A DNA stretch of 64,000 nt from Candidatus Flexifilum breve. GTDB lineage: Bacteria; Chloroflexota; Anaerolineae; Aggregatilineales; Phototrophicaceae. Positions within the stretch are counted from its first letter, which is position 1, and each line of letters starts with the position of its first letter. Both the position numbers and the translations under genes were made by a program. Location of the stretch: contig JADKGC010000002.1 of NCBI GenBank assembly GCA_016717205.1, forward strand, positions 310,001 through 374,000, written 5' to 3'. Below the pieces are notes generated by a model. The model saw nothing but the letters and a program-made list of their open reading frames with translations. It was not told the origin of the DNA and did not search any database. Of this stretch, positions 8,000 through 17,649 are shown piece by piece.

Positions 8000-10120
8000 T
8001 TACCGCGCGGTTGGAATGGTGAACATGAACACGCCGCCCGCTTCTTTCGCAGTTGGCACGGTCCAGATCTTGCCACGATGCACCTCGACGATGCTGCGGG
8101 TCACGGCGAGACCCAAGCCCACGCCTTCGATCTTGGCACGCTTGGCGTCCTCGGTGCGGAAGAAGGGCATGAACACCTTCTCGGCTTCTTCGTGATTTAA
8201 CCCTTTGCCCTCGTCACGCACCGTGACCAGCACGGCGGGCAAATGCAGATCGTGCGGCGCGGCTTCCGGCAGCTCGCTCGTCTCGCGGATGAGACGGGTA
8301 GAGAGAAAGATGTTCCCCTTCTCCGGCGAATACTTGATCGCGTTGGTGAGCAGATTCGTCACCACCTGCGACATCCGGTCGATGTCCGCGTGGACGGCAG
8401 GCAGATCGTCGTCGAGATCCATGATGACCTTCTGCTTCTTCGCCTTGTACTGCAATTGCAGGCGCGCCACCACGTCGATGATGACATCCGGCAGATGGAT
8501 ATCACTCTTATTGAGCTTCATCTCACCCGCATCCGCCCGCGTGATCTCGATCATGTCGTTGAAGACGCGGTTGAGATGCTTGCTGCTGTTGAGGATGATC
8601 TCGGTGTACTCCCGCGCCAGATCCGGCAGTTGATCGCCCGTCGCTTCGAGGATGAACTCGGCGAATCCGCGAATCGCCGTGAGCGGCGTGCGCAGTTCAT
8701 GCGAAATGCCGGAGAGAAACTTGGCGCGCAAGCGCTGCGCCGTGCGTTCCGGCGTCACATCATGGAAGATGTAGATACGCCCCAGCACCGTTTTGTCCTG
8801 ATACACGGGCGCGCTGTACCACTCGGTGTCAATCGGGTAGCCCTCGGTGTGCACCATGCTGAATTCACCGCGGTGGATCGCCGGGTCGTGCACGGGCGTG
8901 CTCTGCCATTCGTGGCGCAGATCCGCGCGTACGCCTTCCGGAACCTGCATCTCATTGAGCAAATCGAGCAGCGAAATGCCCGTCGCGTCGGCTTCCAGCA
9001 TGCCGAACAGCGTCAGGAAGCGGTTGTTCACGGTGAGCACATGCCCGCCCGCGCCGCCGGGCAGTACCATCAGCACACCGTCGGTGACCGCTTCGGTCAT
9101 GGCACTGCGCGCCTGCTCCACGCGATCGCGCTGGCTGCGCAGCACCTGCGCCATCGCGCTGATCGCGAGGAATTCGCCGACCGTGCGGTAATTGTCGAGC
9201 TCGTGTGCGGTGAAATCATGCGGTTTATCCGTACCTAGCGCCAGCACGCCGAGCTTATGCGCGCCCGTGCCCAACGCCACCAGCGACAGCGCACGCACGC
9301 GCTCCGCCCGCAGCAAACTGCGCGTCAGCGGATCGAAGCGGTCGAGCTTGGAGCGCACTTTCACCGTGACCACGCCGCGCTTCTCCAGCGTCGCCAGCAG
9401 TTCGGGATAATCCTTCAAATACAGCTTGATTCCAGTCGCGATGCCGAACTCGTTGAGCCGCCGCGACCATGTACCACGTATTTCCAGATACTCAAAGGGG
9501 CTGTCGCCGCGCTGCGGGCCGTAGATCAGCATAGCGCAGGTGGAAATGTGCGGGTCGAACAGCGTTTCGCGCAGCAGATTGACCACATGCTGCGGGGACG
9601 GATTATCGGCAATCGCCCGCGCCGTTTTGAGAATCGATTCGGCAGTGGCATAGTCCTGCGCCAGCCGCGACACGGTGTAATGGTTTTCAAGCAGCGTGCG
9701 AATCACGTGCAGCAGAGGATGATCCGCCTGTGTCAGTGTATAGGCGTCGCCGTCCATTGAGCACAGGGCCAGCACGACCCGCACCTGAGCATCCACGACG
9801 AACGGAAACAGCAAAGCCGACTGAAACGGCGTCCCGGACAGTTCGTCAGCACCGAGCAGCTTGGGCGCATGGTTGACGAGTGCGTGGTCGGCAAAATCTT
9901 CGAAAATGCGGTTAATCGTCTCGCGGGTAGTTTCCACCAGATCGGTCACGCCGTGATGCACCAGCGGATGCAAGTGACCGGTCTCCGGGTGGTACTCATA
10001 CACGCACGCCACATCGATCGGCAGATTCATTGCCAAATTTTGCAGTAAGTAAGCGACCTGCTCGACTGGGAGTCCCAGGGTCGTGTGCGTGGAGAGAAGC
10101 TGATTCACAATTATGTTCAT
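8000..10120 (-). CDS. Cytosolic GAF-PAS sensor histidine kinase
   Basis: Two-component sensor kinase, about 706 aa, with no membrane segment. Order: N-terminal GAF-like region (about 1-180), a second GAF-like region (190-350), a PAS domain (about 375-490, LTLFGMLEADATGISLLDLL then EWYSAPVYQDKTVLGRIYIFHDVT), a HisKA dimerisation helix with H-box GISHELRTPLTAIRG (His about 473), and an HATPase with N-box LLTNAIKYSP, G1 DEGKGL, F-box FMPFFR and G2 GVGLGLAVT. It probably responds to a small ligand or redox signal inside the cell. No response regulator lies beside it. ATG 10120 gives MNIIVNQ...; the frame stays open to 10231, so the N-terminus could be up to 37 residues longer. Confidence 0.85.
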   Translation of the reverse strand: MNIIVNQLLSTHTTLGLPVEQVAYLLQNLAMNLPIDVACVYEYHPETGHLHPLVHHGVTDLVETTRETINRIFEDFADHALVNHAPKLLGADELSGTPFQSALLFPFVVDAQVRVVLALCSMDGDAYTLTQADHPLLHVIRTLLENHYTVSRLAQDYATAESILKTARAIADNPSPQHVVNLLRETLFDPHISTCAMLIYGPQRGDSPFEYLEIRGTWSRRLNEFGIATGIKLYLKDYPELLATLEKRGVVTVKVRSKLDRFDPLTRSLLRAERVRALSLVALGTGAHKLGVLALGTDKPHDFTAHELDNYRTVGEFLAISAMAQVLRSQRDRVEQARSAMTEAVTDGVLMVLPGGAGGHVLTVNNRFLTLFGMLEADATGISLLDLLNEMQVPEGVRADLRHEWQSTPVHDPAIHRGEFSMVHTEGYPIDTEWYSAPVYQDKTVLGRIYIFHDVTPERTAQRLRAKFLSGISHELRTPLTAIRGFAEFILEATGDQLPDLAREYTEIILNSSKHLNRVFNDMIEITRADAGEMKLNKSDIHLPDVIIDVVARLQLQYKAKKQKVIMDLDDDLPAVHADIDRMSQVVTNLLTNAIKYSPEKGNIFLSTRLIRETSELPEAAPHDLHLPAVLVTVRDEGKGLNHEEAEKVFMPFFRTEDAKRAKIEGVGLGLAVTRSIVEVHRGKIWTVPTAKEAGGVFMFTIPTAR

Positions 10121-10237
10121 TTCTCCCGCCGTAATTCTATTCAGAAATGCATTACGGACTAACGATCTGCCTAACATTATATCAGAGCGGCATCTAAAAC
10201 GAAAAAGACCACCGGGGGCAGGGAATGCCAAGAGGAA

Positions 10238-10273
10238 AAAAGCACCGCGCCTCGAAGGTGTCGAGGCGCGGTG
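10238..10273 (-). terminator. Strong rho-independent terminator
   Basis: A perfect 13-bp stem (10243-10255 with 10261-10273) and 5-nt loop, followed on the minus strand by TTTTTT. It is oriented to stop transcription from the 10623-11087 gene before the histidine kinase. Confidence 0.8.
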
Positions 10274-10389
10274 ACAAACTGGAGAAGGTTTAGTGGTGGC
10301 TCATATGCTGCCGTGAAATCGGTTTAGGGACAGCGGACGCAATGAATTGCATCCTTCCACTCAGACTGTGTTTCCGTAGGGACGCGATT

Positions 10390-10554
10390 TAGAGGGTGTC
10401 TAAAAAGGGTTTTCACGACACCCCTCACCCTGCTTGCTCCGCAAGCCGTCCCTCTCCCACGTAAACGGGGAGAGGGACAAAAAAACAGTTTTTCTCCCCT
10501 TCTCCCCGCTTGCGTGGGAGAAGGGGTCGGGGGAGGGGCTTTGGACACCCTCTT
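10390..10554. repeat. MITE-like element carrying a cloverleaf repeat
   Basis: The ends are inverted copies of AGAGGGTGTC. Inside are CCCCTCACC...GGGGAGGGG arms closing two hairpins (one around GGGGAGAGGG, one around CTTGCGTGGGAGAAGGGG). The same inner module recurs at 13288, 33377, 43901, 51809 and 58248. Confidence 0.65.
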
Positions 10555-10622
10555 TATCCGTCCGCAGCCCGGTAAAACTCCACTTCGAAATCAACTTCAC
10601 GCAATTCTACTCACTTACCGCG

Positions 10623-11087
10623 TTACCGCGCCGTGTACGTGTAGCTGATATCGGCATCGGTGACCGTCACAGCGGTCACCCGTCCGGTCGGCGCGTTCGC
10701 ATTGACATAGCGCCGCCAAGAGGAGTCGATGCTGGCGTTGATCTGGCTGATGAGTGAGGTTGCGGCGGGCTGCGCGTTCACGGTGATATTGGTCACATTC
10801 CACACCACGCGCCCATTGCTGATGCTCGGCACAATCGTCGCCGACACGGGATAGGAAGTGGTCGCCCGCCCTACACGCGTTGTATAGGTCGCGTTCAGCA
10901 CCACCTGAGCCGGCTGGAGGTCGACAAATACGTTCGACAAATTGCGGTTGCGCGGATTAGACACAGCGTAAGCGCTGTTGACCTGTGCTTCGGTGAGCGT
11001 GAGCGTCCGCGAACTCTGAGCGAAGGCGGGGACGACTGCCCCAATCAGCAGGGTGAGCAGGGCGAGGAGCAGAGCAAGTTTCTTCAT
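10623..11087 (-). CDS. Small secreted protein of unknown function
   Basis: 154 aa with a clear signal peptide (MKKLALLLALLTLLIGAVVPAFA, cleaved before QSS). The mature part is a short alpha/beta domain: LTLTEAQVNSAY helix, then strands VFVDLQPAQVVLNATY and GRVVWNVTNITVNAQPA, a helix, and VTAVTVTDADISYTYTAR at the C-terminus. The order (helix that 'samples' a residue, followed by strands evaluating a quantity) resembles small LmeA/DUF2993-like lipid-binding proteins, but I cannot confirm it. AGGAG lies 10 nt before the ATG. It is monocistronic. Confidence 0.55.
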   Translation of the reverse strand: MKKLALLLALLTLLIGAVVPAFAQSSRTLTLTEAQVNSAYAVSNPRNRNLSNVFVDLQPAQVVLNATYTTRVGRATTSYPVSATIVPSISNGRVVWNVTNITVNAQPAATSLISQINASIDSSWRRYVNANAPTGRVTAVTVTDADISYTYTAR

Positions 11088-11300
11088 GGTGGTGGAACTC
11101 CTGTAACTCGTTGGGCGAACTTGTACATCCCCAGACTACGAATCAATTGTTACCAGAAATGCCGGAGGTTGTAAAAAGACTTTCTAAAAATGTTGCCAAA
11201 GTATGCGCGACCGCCAGCGGAATTTTCTGTGAATTTCAACGCACGGAAGTGTTACGCTACGTTACAATAACAACGTTGTTGACACATAGATCCTTGAGCC

Positions 11301-13280
11301 ATGAATCGCTTGCGCCTCGTCTGCTTTCTCACGCTGCTGCTGATCCTGACCACTGCGCCGCATGTGCGTGCGCAGAGCGGCTACATTCGGTCGCCCTACC
11401 TCGGCATTACCTTCATCAGTTCCGCCGAACAACCCGCCAATGAAACGCGCTACCGCAACGCGCTTCTGCTCGGCGCGGGCTGGAATCGCTACCCCTTCTA
11501 CTGGGATCATGTCGAAGCGACCGCCGGGAACTATGATTGGCACGCGCTTGACCGCGTCGTCACCGACGACATTCGCCATGGCCTCCAGACCAACGCCATT
11601 CTGCTGGGCGTTCCGGGGCATGCGCGGCAGGGGGCGTTGATGCGCGGCCTCTACCAGCCGATCTTCAGCGACGGGTCGGACTACCCGGGCGCGGGCAAAA
11701 CGCCCAACCCGGCGAATCCGTGGGCGCAGTATGTGTTTGCCGCCGTCCAACGCTATAAGCCGGGCGGCGTGCTCGCGAGCCAGCCGAACTGGGAACTGGT
11801 CGGCGGTGTCAGTGTGTGGGAAGTGTGGAATGAGCCGGATTTGCCGATGTTCTGGGGCGGCACGCCGCAGGACTACGCCCGCCTGCTCCGCGTCAGCTAC
11901 GTGATGATCAAACACGCCGATCCATTCGCGACGGTCATGTTCGGCGGGCTGTCGTTCGCGCAGGCGAACACCGCCTTCTGGCTGCGGCAGGTGCTTGACA
12001 CCATCGGGCAGGACCCATCGCGCGGCTCGAACAACTGGTACTTTGATCAGATCGCCATGCACAGCTACAGCAGCGCCCGCCGCACGGTGACGCTCATCGG
12101 GCAGGTGCGCTTCGAACTGTCGCGCTACAGCCTTGAGCGTCCCATTTGGCTCAACGAGAGCGGCGTCCCCGTGTGGGACGACTACCCCGGTCCGACGTGG
12201 ACAGCCTTGCTGCCATCCGAACGGCGCTGGCGCGGCACGCAGGCTGAACAGGCGATCTACGTCATCCAGAACACGACTCTAGCGTGGGCGGCGGGTGTCG
12301 ATGCCGTCTTCTTCCATCAGCTCTACGATGACTGCGGCAATCAGGCCGGCGGCACTGACTTCCCGCCGAACGATGGTAGTTTGTGCACGGCGGGTCAGGC
12401 GTGTTGGGGCGACGCGCACGGCCTCTACCGCAACGAACGCAGCTCTGTGTGCTTCCGTCAGCACCCGCAGCCGGGGACGCCCCGGATCGCCGCGAGCGCG
12501 TTCTATCTGCTGGCGCAGATTTTCGGCTCACGCCCGTTTGTCGCGCTCGATCCGATTTATCTGGAAAACAACGCGACTGTGCTCATCTTTGAGCAGGCGA
12601 ACAATGGCGTTGGACAGCGCATCTACGTCGTATGGAACGACACCGCCGACCGTACTGCCGTGATGCTGCCCGCCAGCAGCACGAACGCGATGCTCTACCG
12701 CATCGGCGACCAGCAGGCGATCACCCCGCTGGAGGGGCTGTATCGTGTTGCTCTGGACGGCGCGACACGCGGCGAGCTCGTCTCGCTCACCACGCCCGAT
12801 AACGCGCTCGGCGGCGAGCCCGTGATCCTCGTCGAGGCGTACAATGGCCTGCCCGCCGACACCACGCGAGTTATGCTCGAAGGGGGCTCACCACGCGCGC
12901 CGCTCACCACCACACCGGGCGCGATCAGCGTGATCGAAGCGGCGACCATCACGCCTGCCCCCACCGCCCGCCCGACCACCGATCCCGCGCTGGATACCCA
13001 GGCTCCGCTCCCCTATGTTGACCCGCTGCCCGACTCCAGTCCGGCGAGCTTCACCGTGCGCTGGGGCGCGACCGATAACAGCGGCGTCACCGAATATCTC
13101 GTGTGGGTGCGCGTCGACGGCGGGGAATGGCAGCCGTGGCAGCAAACGACCAGCCTCGAAGCGACGTATACCGGGTCGAGCGGTTCGCGCGTCGAATTTG
13201 CGGCCTGGGCAGTCGATCTCGCGGGCAACTGGTCGGCTAATACGGAACTCGCCCCCCAAGCCGCCACCACGATCCAGTAG
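11301..13280 (+). CDS. Secreted clan GH-A glycosidase with C-terminal Fn3-like domain
   Basis: Exported TIM-barrel glycoside hydrolase, 659 aa, with signal peptide 1-24. The barrel (about 30-440) has the clan GH-A pair: the acid/base Glu in VWEVWNEPDLP (about 178) and the nucleophile Glu in PIWLNESGVP (about 284). This resembles GH39/GH5-type folds; exact family and substrate are unclear. Cysteines in YDDCGNQ and LCTAGQACWGD may form disulfides. A Thr/Pro linker (about 545-575) precedes a fibronectin/Ig-like C-terminal domain (about 580-650, FTVRWGATDNSGV..Y.VWVRVDGGEW...FAAWAVDLAGN). It could act with the nearby GH8 enzyme on plant polysaccharide (inference). Confidence 0.75.
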   Translation: MNRLRLVCFLTLLLILTTAPHVRAQSGYIRSPYLGITFISSAEQPANETRYRNALLLGAGWNRYPFYWDHVEATAGNYDWHALDRVVTDDIRHGLQTNAILLGVPGHARQGALMRGLYQPIFSDGSDYPGAGKTPNPANPWAQYVFAAVQRYKPGGVLASQPNWELVGGVSVWEVWNEPDLPMFWGGTPQDYARLLRVSYVMIKHADPFATVMFGGLSFAQANTAFWLRQVLDTIGQDPSRGSNNWYFDQIAMHSYSSARRTVTLIGQVRFELSRYSLERPIWLNESGVPVWDDYPGPTWTALLPSERRWRGTQAEQAIYVIQNTTLAWAAGVDAVFFHQLYDDCGNQAGGTDFPPNDGSLCTAGQACWGDAHGLYRNERSSVCFRQHPQPGTPRIAASAFYLLAQIFGSRPFVALDPIYLENNATVLIFEQANNGVGQRIYVVWNDTADRTAVMLPASSTNAMLYRIGDQQAITPLEGLYRVALDGATRGELVSLTTPDNALGGEPVILVEAYNGLPADTTRVMLEGGSPRAPLTTTPGAISVIEAATITPAPTARPTTDPALDTQAPLPYVDPLPDSSPASFTVRWGATDNSGVTEYLVWVRVDGGEWQPWQQTTSLEATYTGSSGSRVEFAAWAVDLAGNWSANTELAPQAATTIQ

Positions 13281-13287
13281 AATTAAA

Positions 13288-13378
13288 CCTCACCCCTAAG
13301 TCCCCTCTCCTAAGGGCGAGGGGACTTAAGAACGCTGTCGTTCTCCCCTCTCCGAACGGAGAGGGGCTGGGGGTGAGG
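13288..13378. repeat. Cloverleaf repeat, complete copy
   Basis: Outer arms CCTCACCCC/GGGGGTGAGG enclose two hairpins: TAAGTCCCCTC/GAGGGGACTTA, then CCCCTCTCCG/GGAGAGGGG, with AGAACGC-GTCGTTCT between them. Immediately downstream is the AGGAG of the next gene, so the element sits in its 5' leader. Confidence 0.75.
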
Positions 13379-13397
13379 CTAAGAACAGGAGTCTGCT

Positions 13398-13847
13398 ATG
13401 GGATTTGTCGTCGGCTTTGGTGAGATGTTCTTCGTCGCGCTGATCATCTTCGCCGTGACGTTCATGTACATCGTGCCCGCGCTGCGCCGCCGCGCCGCTA
13501 TGCTGGAAAAGCCAAAGCGTACGGTGCGCACCAACAGCGCGGAGAAAGTGATCCGTGTGGAAGAGCGCGAAAAGGCGCGTTCGTTTCACCACAGCGGCAA
13601 GGGGAGTTATGCCAGCGGCACGCTGACCCTCTATGCGGGCGTCTACCGCCTCGAATACCAGTTTCCGGAGGCCGCGCCCGTCGCCCTCAAGCTGATCGAT
13701 CTCGACAGCGCCGAAGAACAAGTGCTGCTCATCAAATCCGGGAGCGGATCGCAGGCGTTTCGCGTCGAAACCAATGGTCGCTTCGTCCTCAACATCGACC
13801 CGACCGACAACGTCCGCCCGTGGGAAGTCAGCTTCCGGCAGATGTAA
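13398..13847 (+). CDS. Small single-pass membrane protein
   Basis: Unrecognised 149-aa protein. Residues 8-30 form one membrane segment (GEMFFVALIIFAVTFMYIVP), followed by a basic cytosolic stretch and a predicted beta-sandwich (about 70-149: GTLTLYAGVYRLEYQFPE...ALKLIDLDSAEEQVLL...SGSQAFRVETNGRFVLNIDP...WEVSF). This resembles small ligand-binding jelly-roll modules. AGGAG lies 7 nt before the ATG. Its 5' leader is formed by a cloverleaf repeat. Confidence 0.6.
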   Translation: MGFVVGFGEMFFVALIIFAVTFMYIVPALRRRAAMLEKPKRTVRTNSAEKVIRVEEREKARSFHHSGKGSYASGTLTLYAGVYRLEYQFPEAAPVALKLIDLDSAEEQVLLIKSGSGSQAFRVETNGRFVLNIDPTDNVRPWEVSFRQM

Positions 13848-14317
13848 ACTAACCACTGCGCGGGGATTTGGGGGGTGAGGCTAAACACAGCGAACGCGAT
13901 CAATCGCATTCCTACGAAAACCAATTCGGTTTGACGAGTCTTGTTGGCTCCCCTCCCTGAATTCGGGGAGGGCCGGGGGCTAACTGGGGTAGGTTTTTAA
14001 TTGTAGGGACGAGGCATGCCTCGTCCTCGGTTGAAAACCGAACAAGAACCGCTCCGCGTAATGCTTCGATTTCTCCCAGTTATGAGAGCAGATGACGGGT
14101 GGGTTACCCTATCCAGAAGAAAAACAGGACGAGGCATGCCTCGTCCCTACAGGTTTTCTGGCGAAGGAAACCCGTGTTCGATTAGGAAGTGTGAGAACCT
14201 ACCGCTGTCAGGGGCCGGGGGTGGGGTCGGAAAGCCCAAAGTCGGGCAGACACATCGGTCTGCCCTACAGTCACGGTTTGGACATTTGATCTTCAGCCAG
14301 ACGAGGTGAGGTTACTT
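13848..14317. other. Repeat cluster between convergent genes (470 bp)
   Basis: No gene. Contains degraded palindrome GAACGCGATCAATCGCATTC (13891-13910), a cloverleaf fragment (13950-13981), a GTAG palindrome pair (14003-14150), another cloverleaf fragment (14206-14227) and a single GTAG-type palindrome (14244-14268). Confidence 0.6.
14003..14150. repeat. GTAG-palindrome pair (BIME-like)
   Basis: Two identical 24-bp units in opposite orientation: 14003-14026 begins GTAGGGACGAGG and 14127-14150 ends CCTCGTCCCTAC. Each is a GTAG tetranucleotide beside a palindrome centred on GCATGC. The 100-bp spacer has no coding content. Confidence 0.7.
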
Positions 14318-16720
14318 TTACGTCGGCGGCACCATGTAGATGATCGTCACGCCGTCGCCACCCTCTTTCGGGGGCGCGCCGACGGCCTTCGAGATCAGCG
14401 GGTGTTCGCCGACGCGCTCCTGCACGGCCTTGCGCAGCGCCCCCGTCCCTTTACCGTGAATGATGCGCCCAAACGGAATCCCGGACAGATACGCCGCGTC
14501 GATGTAGTCGTCGAGCCGCGCCAGCGCTTCTTCCACGCGCGTCCCCCGCAAATCAAGTTCCAGCCCCGGTGACACGCCTTTCGGCACGGTCACATTCGCG
14601 TCGGATTCGTAAGTCGAGGCGTACTTCTTCTTGAGCGCTTTCTTCTCGCTGCGCGTCGGCTTCTTCAATTCGACAATCTTCGCGCGCACCTTAAGCGAGC
14701 CGACCTGTACGACTGCGTCGTCCTTGTCCAATTCGATCACCGTGCCTTCCGCCTTGAGCGCATCCAGCCACACGGCGTCGCCCAAACGGGGAATCCAGGT
14801 GATGTCGGTCTGCTGCACCTTCGGCGACGCTTCAACGGGCTGATTCAGCGCCTTGTCGAGCGCATCGCCCGCCATTTGCACTTCGCGCAGCTTTTCCAGC
14901 GGCAGCGACGCATCGCGCAGATCACCGCGCAGGCGGCGCACTTCCTTGCGGAAGTCTTCCATTTCCTGCTGCATGCTGCGCCGCGCGGCGGCGATGATGT
15001 TGCGCCGTTCGTCTTCCGCGCCGCTCAACTGTAGGTGCAGTTCTTCGCGCGCCGCTTCAATCGCTTCGCGCTCCTCGGTGATCTGCTGCTGCTGGCGGCG
15101 GATATCTTCGCGCGTGCGGTGGATTTCGTCGAGCAAATCATCCGCGATCAGGTCATCAATCGCGACCATGCCGCGCGCCTCTTCGAGGATCTCATCGTTC
15201 AGGCCAAGCCGCTTGGCAATCGCCAGCGCGTTGGAGCGCCCCGGCAGCCCAATGATCAGGCGGTAGGTCGGCGCGAGCGTTTCGAGGTCAAATTCGACCG
15301 AGGCATTGCGCACGCCGGGCGTCTCCACGCTGTAGACCTTGAGTTCCGGGTGATGCGTCGTCACCATCGTTGTGACCTTGCGGTTTTTCAGATGCGTGAG
15401 GATCGCCCGTGCCAGCGCCGAGCCTTCGGCAGGGTCCGTGCCCGCGCCGAGTTCGTCCAGCAGCACCAGCGAATGCTCGTCGCATTCGCGCAGAATGTGG
15501 ATGGTGTTGGTCATATGCGACGAGAACGTGCTCAGCGATTGTTCAATGCTCTGCTCGTCGCCGATATCCGCGTACACACCTTCGAACACGCTCACGCGCG
15601 CTTTCTCGCACGGCAAATGCAGGCCGCACTGCGCCATCAGCGTGAGCAAACCGACCGTTTTCAGCGAGACGGTCTTGCCGCCCGTATTCGGCCCGGTCAC
15701 CACCAGCACCCACGTGTTTTCATCAAAGTCGATGTCAATCGGCACGACATTGCCGCTCAGCAGCGGATGCCGCGCGCCCCACATGTAGATGGTGCTGCCC
15801 GGGTGAGCTGGATTGTGATGGTGAGCTTGGAACGGGACGAGGGCGGGTTCAACTGCTTTGAGGTCGTCGGCGTACAGGGCTTTGGCGAGGATCAGGTCGA
15901 GGTTGGCGAGGACTTCCACGGTGCGGACGATGCGTTCCGAGTCTTCGGCGACGCGCTCCGTGAGCATGAGCAGAATCCGGCGGACTTCTTTCTCTTCGTC
16001 CAACTGCAGTTCACGCCAGCGATTGTTAAGTTCCAGCGTTTCGAGCGGTTCGATGAACAGGGTCGCGCCGCTGGCGGACGAGTCATGCACGACGCCAGGG
16101 ATTTTACCCTTATGCTCGCTTTTGAGCGGCACGACATAGCGCCCATTGCGCATGGTGATCAGCGCGTCCTGCAGCAAAACCTGATTCGTGCTGCTGCCGA
16201 TGATGCGCTGGAGCTTAGTCTGCAAGCGGTCAAACGCGACCTTCATGTCGCGGCGGATCGTCGCGAGCTGCGGGCTGGCGCTGTCTTTGACCATGCCGGT
16301 GCCTTCATCTAGCACGCGACCGATTTCTTCTTGCAGCGCCGCGCATTCTTCCGCTTCGTTGGCGTGATCCGATAGCAGGGGATATGTCCCCTTCATGCGT
16401 CCGAGCGTGCGTTTGAGCGTCAGCGCCCGGCGCAGCGTATTCTTGATGTCGAGCAGCACCTGCGCCTCGATCATCACGCCGCGCGTCGCCGCCATCGCCG
16501 CTTCGCGCACATCGCGCGCGCCACCGAGCGAGGCATTGAACTGGTTTGCGAACATCAGGCGGGCTTCGGCGGTCTCTTTCTGCCAGAGCTGCGCCTCGTA
16601 AATATCGGTCGTGGGGCGGAGATCACGCGCCAGTTCCGCGCCAGCGGAAAACGTGCAGTAACCTGCCAACCGCGCGAGGATTTTCGGTAGTTCCAGGACA
16701 TTTACCGTTTTTTCATTCAT
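14318..16720 (-). CDS. mutS2: Endonuclease MutS2 / ribosome-collision factor
   Basis: MutS2, about 800 aa, the usual length. The core (about 1-320) is a MutS III/IV-like lever and clamp. The ABC ATPase has Walker A TGPNTGGKT (about 340), Walker B LVLLDELGAGTDPAEG and the H-loop MVTTHHPELK. A coiled coil (about 520-640) and a C-terminal Smr nuclease domain (about 725-800: LDLRGTRVEEA...IIHGKGTGALR) complete it. Known roles are suppression of homologous recombination and splitting of collided ribosomes; which applies here cannot be told. ATG 16720 (MNEKTVNVLEL) is preferred to TTG 16732. No good Shine-Dalgarno is visible. Confidence 0.95.
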   Translation of the reverse strand: MNEKTVNVLELPKILARLAGYCTFSAGAELARDLRPTTDIYEAQLWQKETAEARLMFANQFNASLGGARDVREAAMAATRGVMIEAQVLLDIKNTLRRALTLKRTLGRMKGTYPLLSDHANEAEECAALQEEIGRVLDEGTGMVKDSASPQLATIRRDMKVAFDRLQTKLQRIIGSSTNQVLLQDALITMRNGRYVVPLKSEHKGKIPGVVHDSSASGATLFIEPLETLELNNRWRELQLDEEKEVRRILLMLTERVAEDSERIVRTVEVLANLDLILAKALYADDLKAVEPALVPFQAHHHNPAHPGSTIYMWGARHPLLSGNVVPIDIDFDENTWVLVVTGPNTGGKTVSLKTVGLLTLMAQCGLHLPCEKARVSVFEGVYADIGDEQSIEQSLSTFSSHMTNTIHILRECDEHSLVLLDELGAGTDPAEGSALARAILTHLKNRKVTTMVTTHHPELKVYSVETPGVRNASVEFDLETLAPTYRLIIGLPGRSNALAIAKRLGLNDEILEEARGMVAIDDLIADDLLDEIHRTREDIRRQQQQITEEREAIEAAREELHLQLSGAEDERRNIIAAARRSMQQEMEDFRKEVRRLRGDLRDASLPLEKLREVQMAGDALDKALNQPVEASPKVQQTDITWIPRLGDAVWLDALKAEGTVIELDKDDAVVQVGSLKVRAKIVELKKPTRSEKKALKKKYASTYESDANVTVPKGVSPGLELDLRGTRVEEALARLDDYIDAAYLSGIPFGRIIHGKGTGALRKAVQERVGEHPLISKAVGAPPKEGGDGVTIIYMVPPT

Positions 16721-17052
16721 CAGGGAGATCAATTCAATACACTACACAAGATGAAGGTAATTATAACCGAGGCGCAGGCGGCAAGCAATCCCGAGGTTCA
16801 CAAAGGGCGCTTAACGGTTCATAACGGCGTTATGGCCTTTTCACTGGCTTACAAAATTATGTCTGGAGATAGGCATTTATCACCAAAATCAGATGATTCG
16901 TACAGTTCTATCTGAATAAAACTACCAATTACTTGTGTAGTTTACCCAAAGGTTGTAGGATTGAGTTCGGCTATCACTTTATACATCGTTTCACTAAACT
17001 TGTTTCTTTGTGACTTCCGCTGATTCCGGGCGGATGATTTATTGGAGAGACC
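16721..17052. other. Divergent intergenic region (332 bp)
   Basis: AT-richer than its surroundings. It must hold the promoters of mutS2 (minus) and the ECF sigma gene (plus). No clear repeats, hairpins or operator are seen. GGAGAG at 17045-17050 is the sigma gene's ribosome binding site. Confidence 0.4.
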
Positions 17053-17649
17053 ATGACTCTAACTGAGGATGTGAGCGACGCGCATCTCATCGAACAGTTG
17101 CGAACCAACGACCTCGATGCGCTCGGCGCCCTGTTTGACCGGTACTATACGCAGGTGTACCGAACAGCCGCCGCTATCACCCGCGATAATGCCGTCGCGG
17201 AAGACATTGCGCAAGACTGCTTTCTCAAGCTCCACCAGTACGCGCACCGCATTGATGTGTCTCTCCCCCTCGCGCCGTGGCTGTATCGCGTCACCGTCAA
17301 CCTGAGCTACACGTGGATTTCCCGCCGTCAGAAACGCAAAATTTCCCTCGAAGCTCTCGTCGATCATCTCATGAGTCCCCCGTGGACGGCACCCGATCAG
17401 CAGGCAGAACACAACGAAACGCAGAACCAGGTCCGGCACGCGATCAGTGAACTTCATTTCAATCAGCGCGTCGTTATCGTGCTACACTATCTGTGCAGTC
17501 TCAGCCTCGAAGAGATCGCGGAGATGCTGGACTGCCCCGTTGGTACGGTGAAGAGTCGGTTGTATTATGCTCGCGAGAATTTGCGGCGGCGGCTCGATGA
17601 TGCCGACCGCGTGCAAGAGATGGCACATGGATATGCAGGACTTACTTGA
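17053..17649 (+). CDS. ECF-type RNA polymerase sigma factor
   Basis: 198-aa group IV sigma factor. Sigma-2 spans about 10-90 (LFDRYYTQVYRTAAAITRDNAVAEDIAQDCFLKLHQYA...PWLYRVTVNLSYTWISRRQKR). Sigma-4 spans about 125-190, with its helix-turn-helix in LSLEEIAEMLDCPVGTVKSRLYYARENLRRRL. It directs polymerase to a dedicated promoter set, usually under an anti-sigma factor. Its end overlaps the start of the next small gene, whose product is the natural candidate partner. Confidence 0.9.
   Translation: MTLTEDVSDAHLIEQLRTNDLDALGALFDRYYTQVYRTAAAITRDNAVAEDIAQDCFLKLHQYAHRIDVSLPLAPWLYRVTVNLSYTWISRRQKRKISLEALVDHLMSPPWTAPDQQAEHNETQNQVRHAISELHFNQRVVIVLHYLCSLSLEEIAEMLDCPVGTVKSRLYYARENLRRRLDDADRVQEMAHGYAGLT

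Larger units (their letters stand above)
10121..10622. other. Repeat-filled intergenic region
   Basis: Holds a strong terminator-like hairpin (10238-10273), a degenerate GTAG-type palindrome (10327-10352) and a nested MITE/cloverleaf element (10390-10554). The terminator lies about 350 bp from the gene it should serve (10623-11087). That suggests the repeats were inserted between gene and terminator. Confidence 0.5.

Noticed and set aside
15035..16312. Long plus-strand open frame inside mutS2
   Set aside because: Antisense shadow, Arg/His-rich, without motif or ribosome site.
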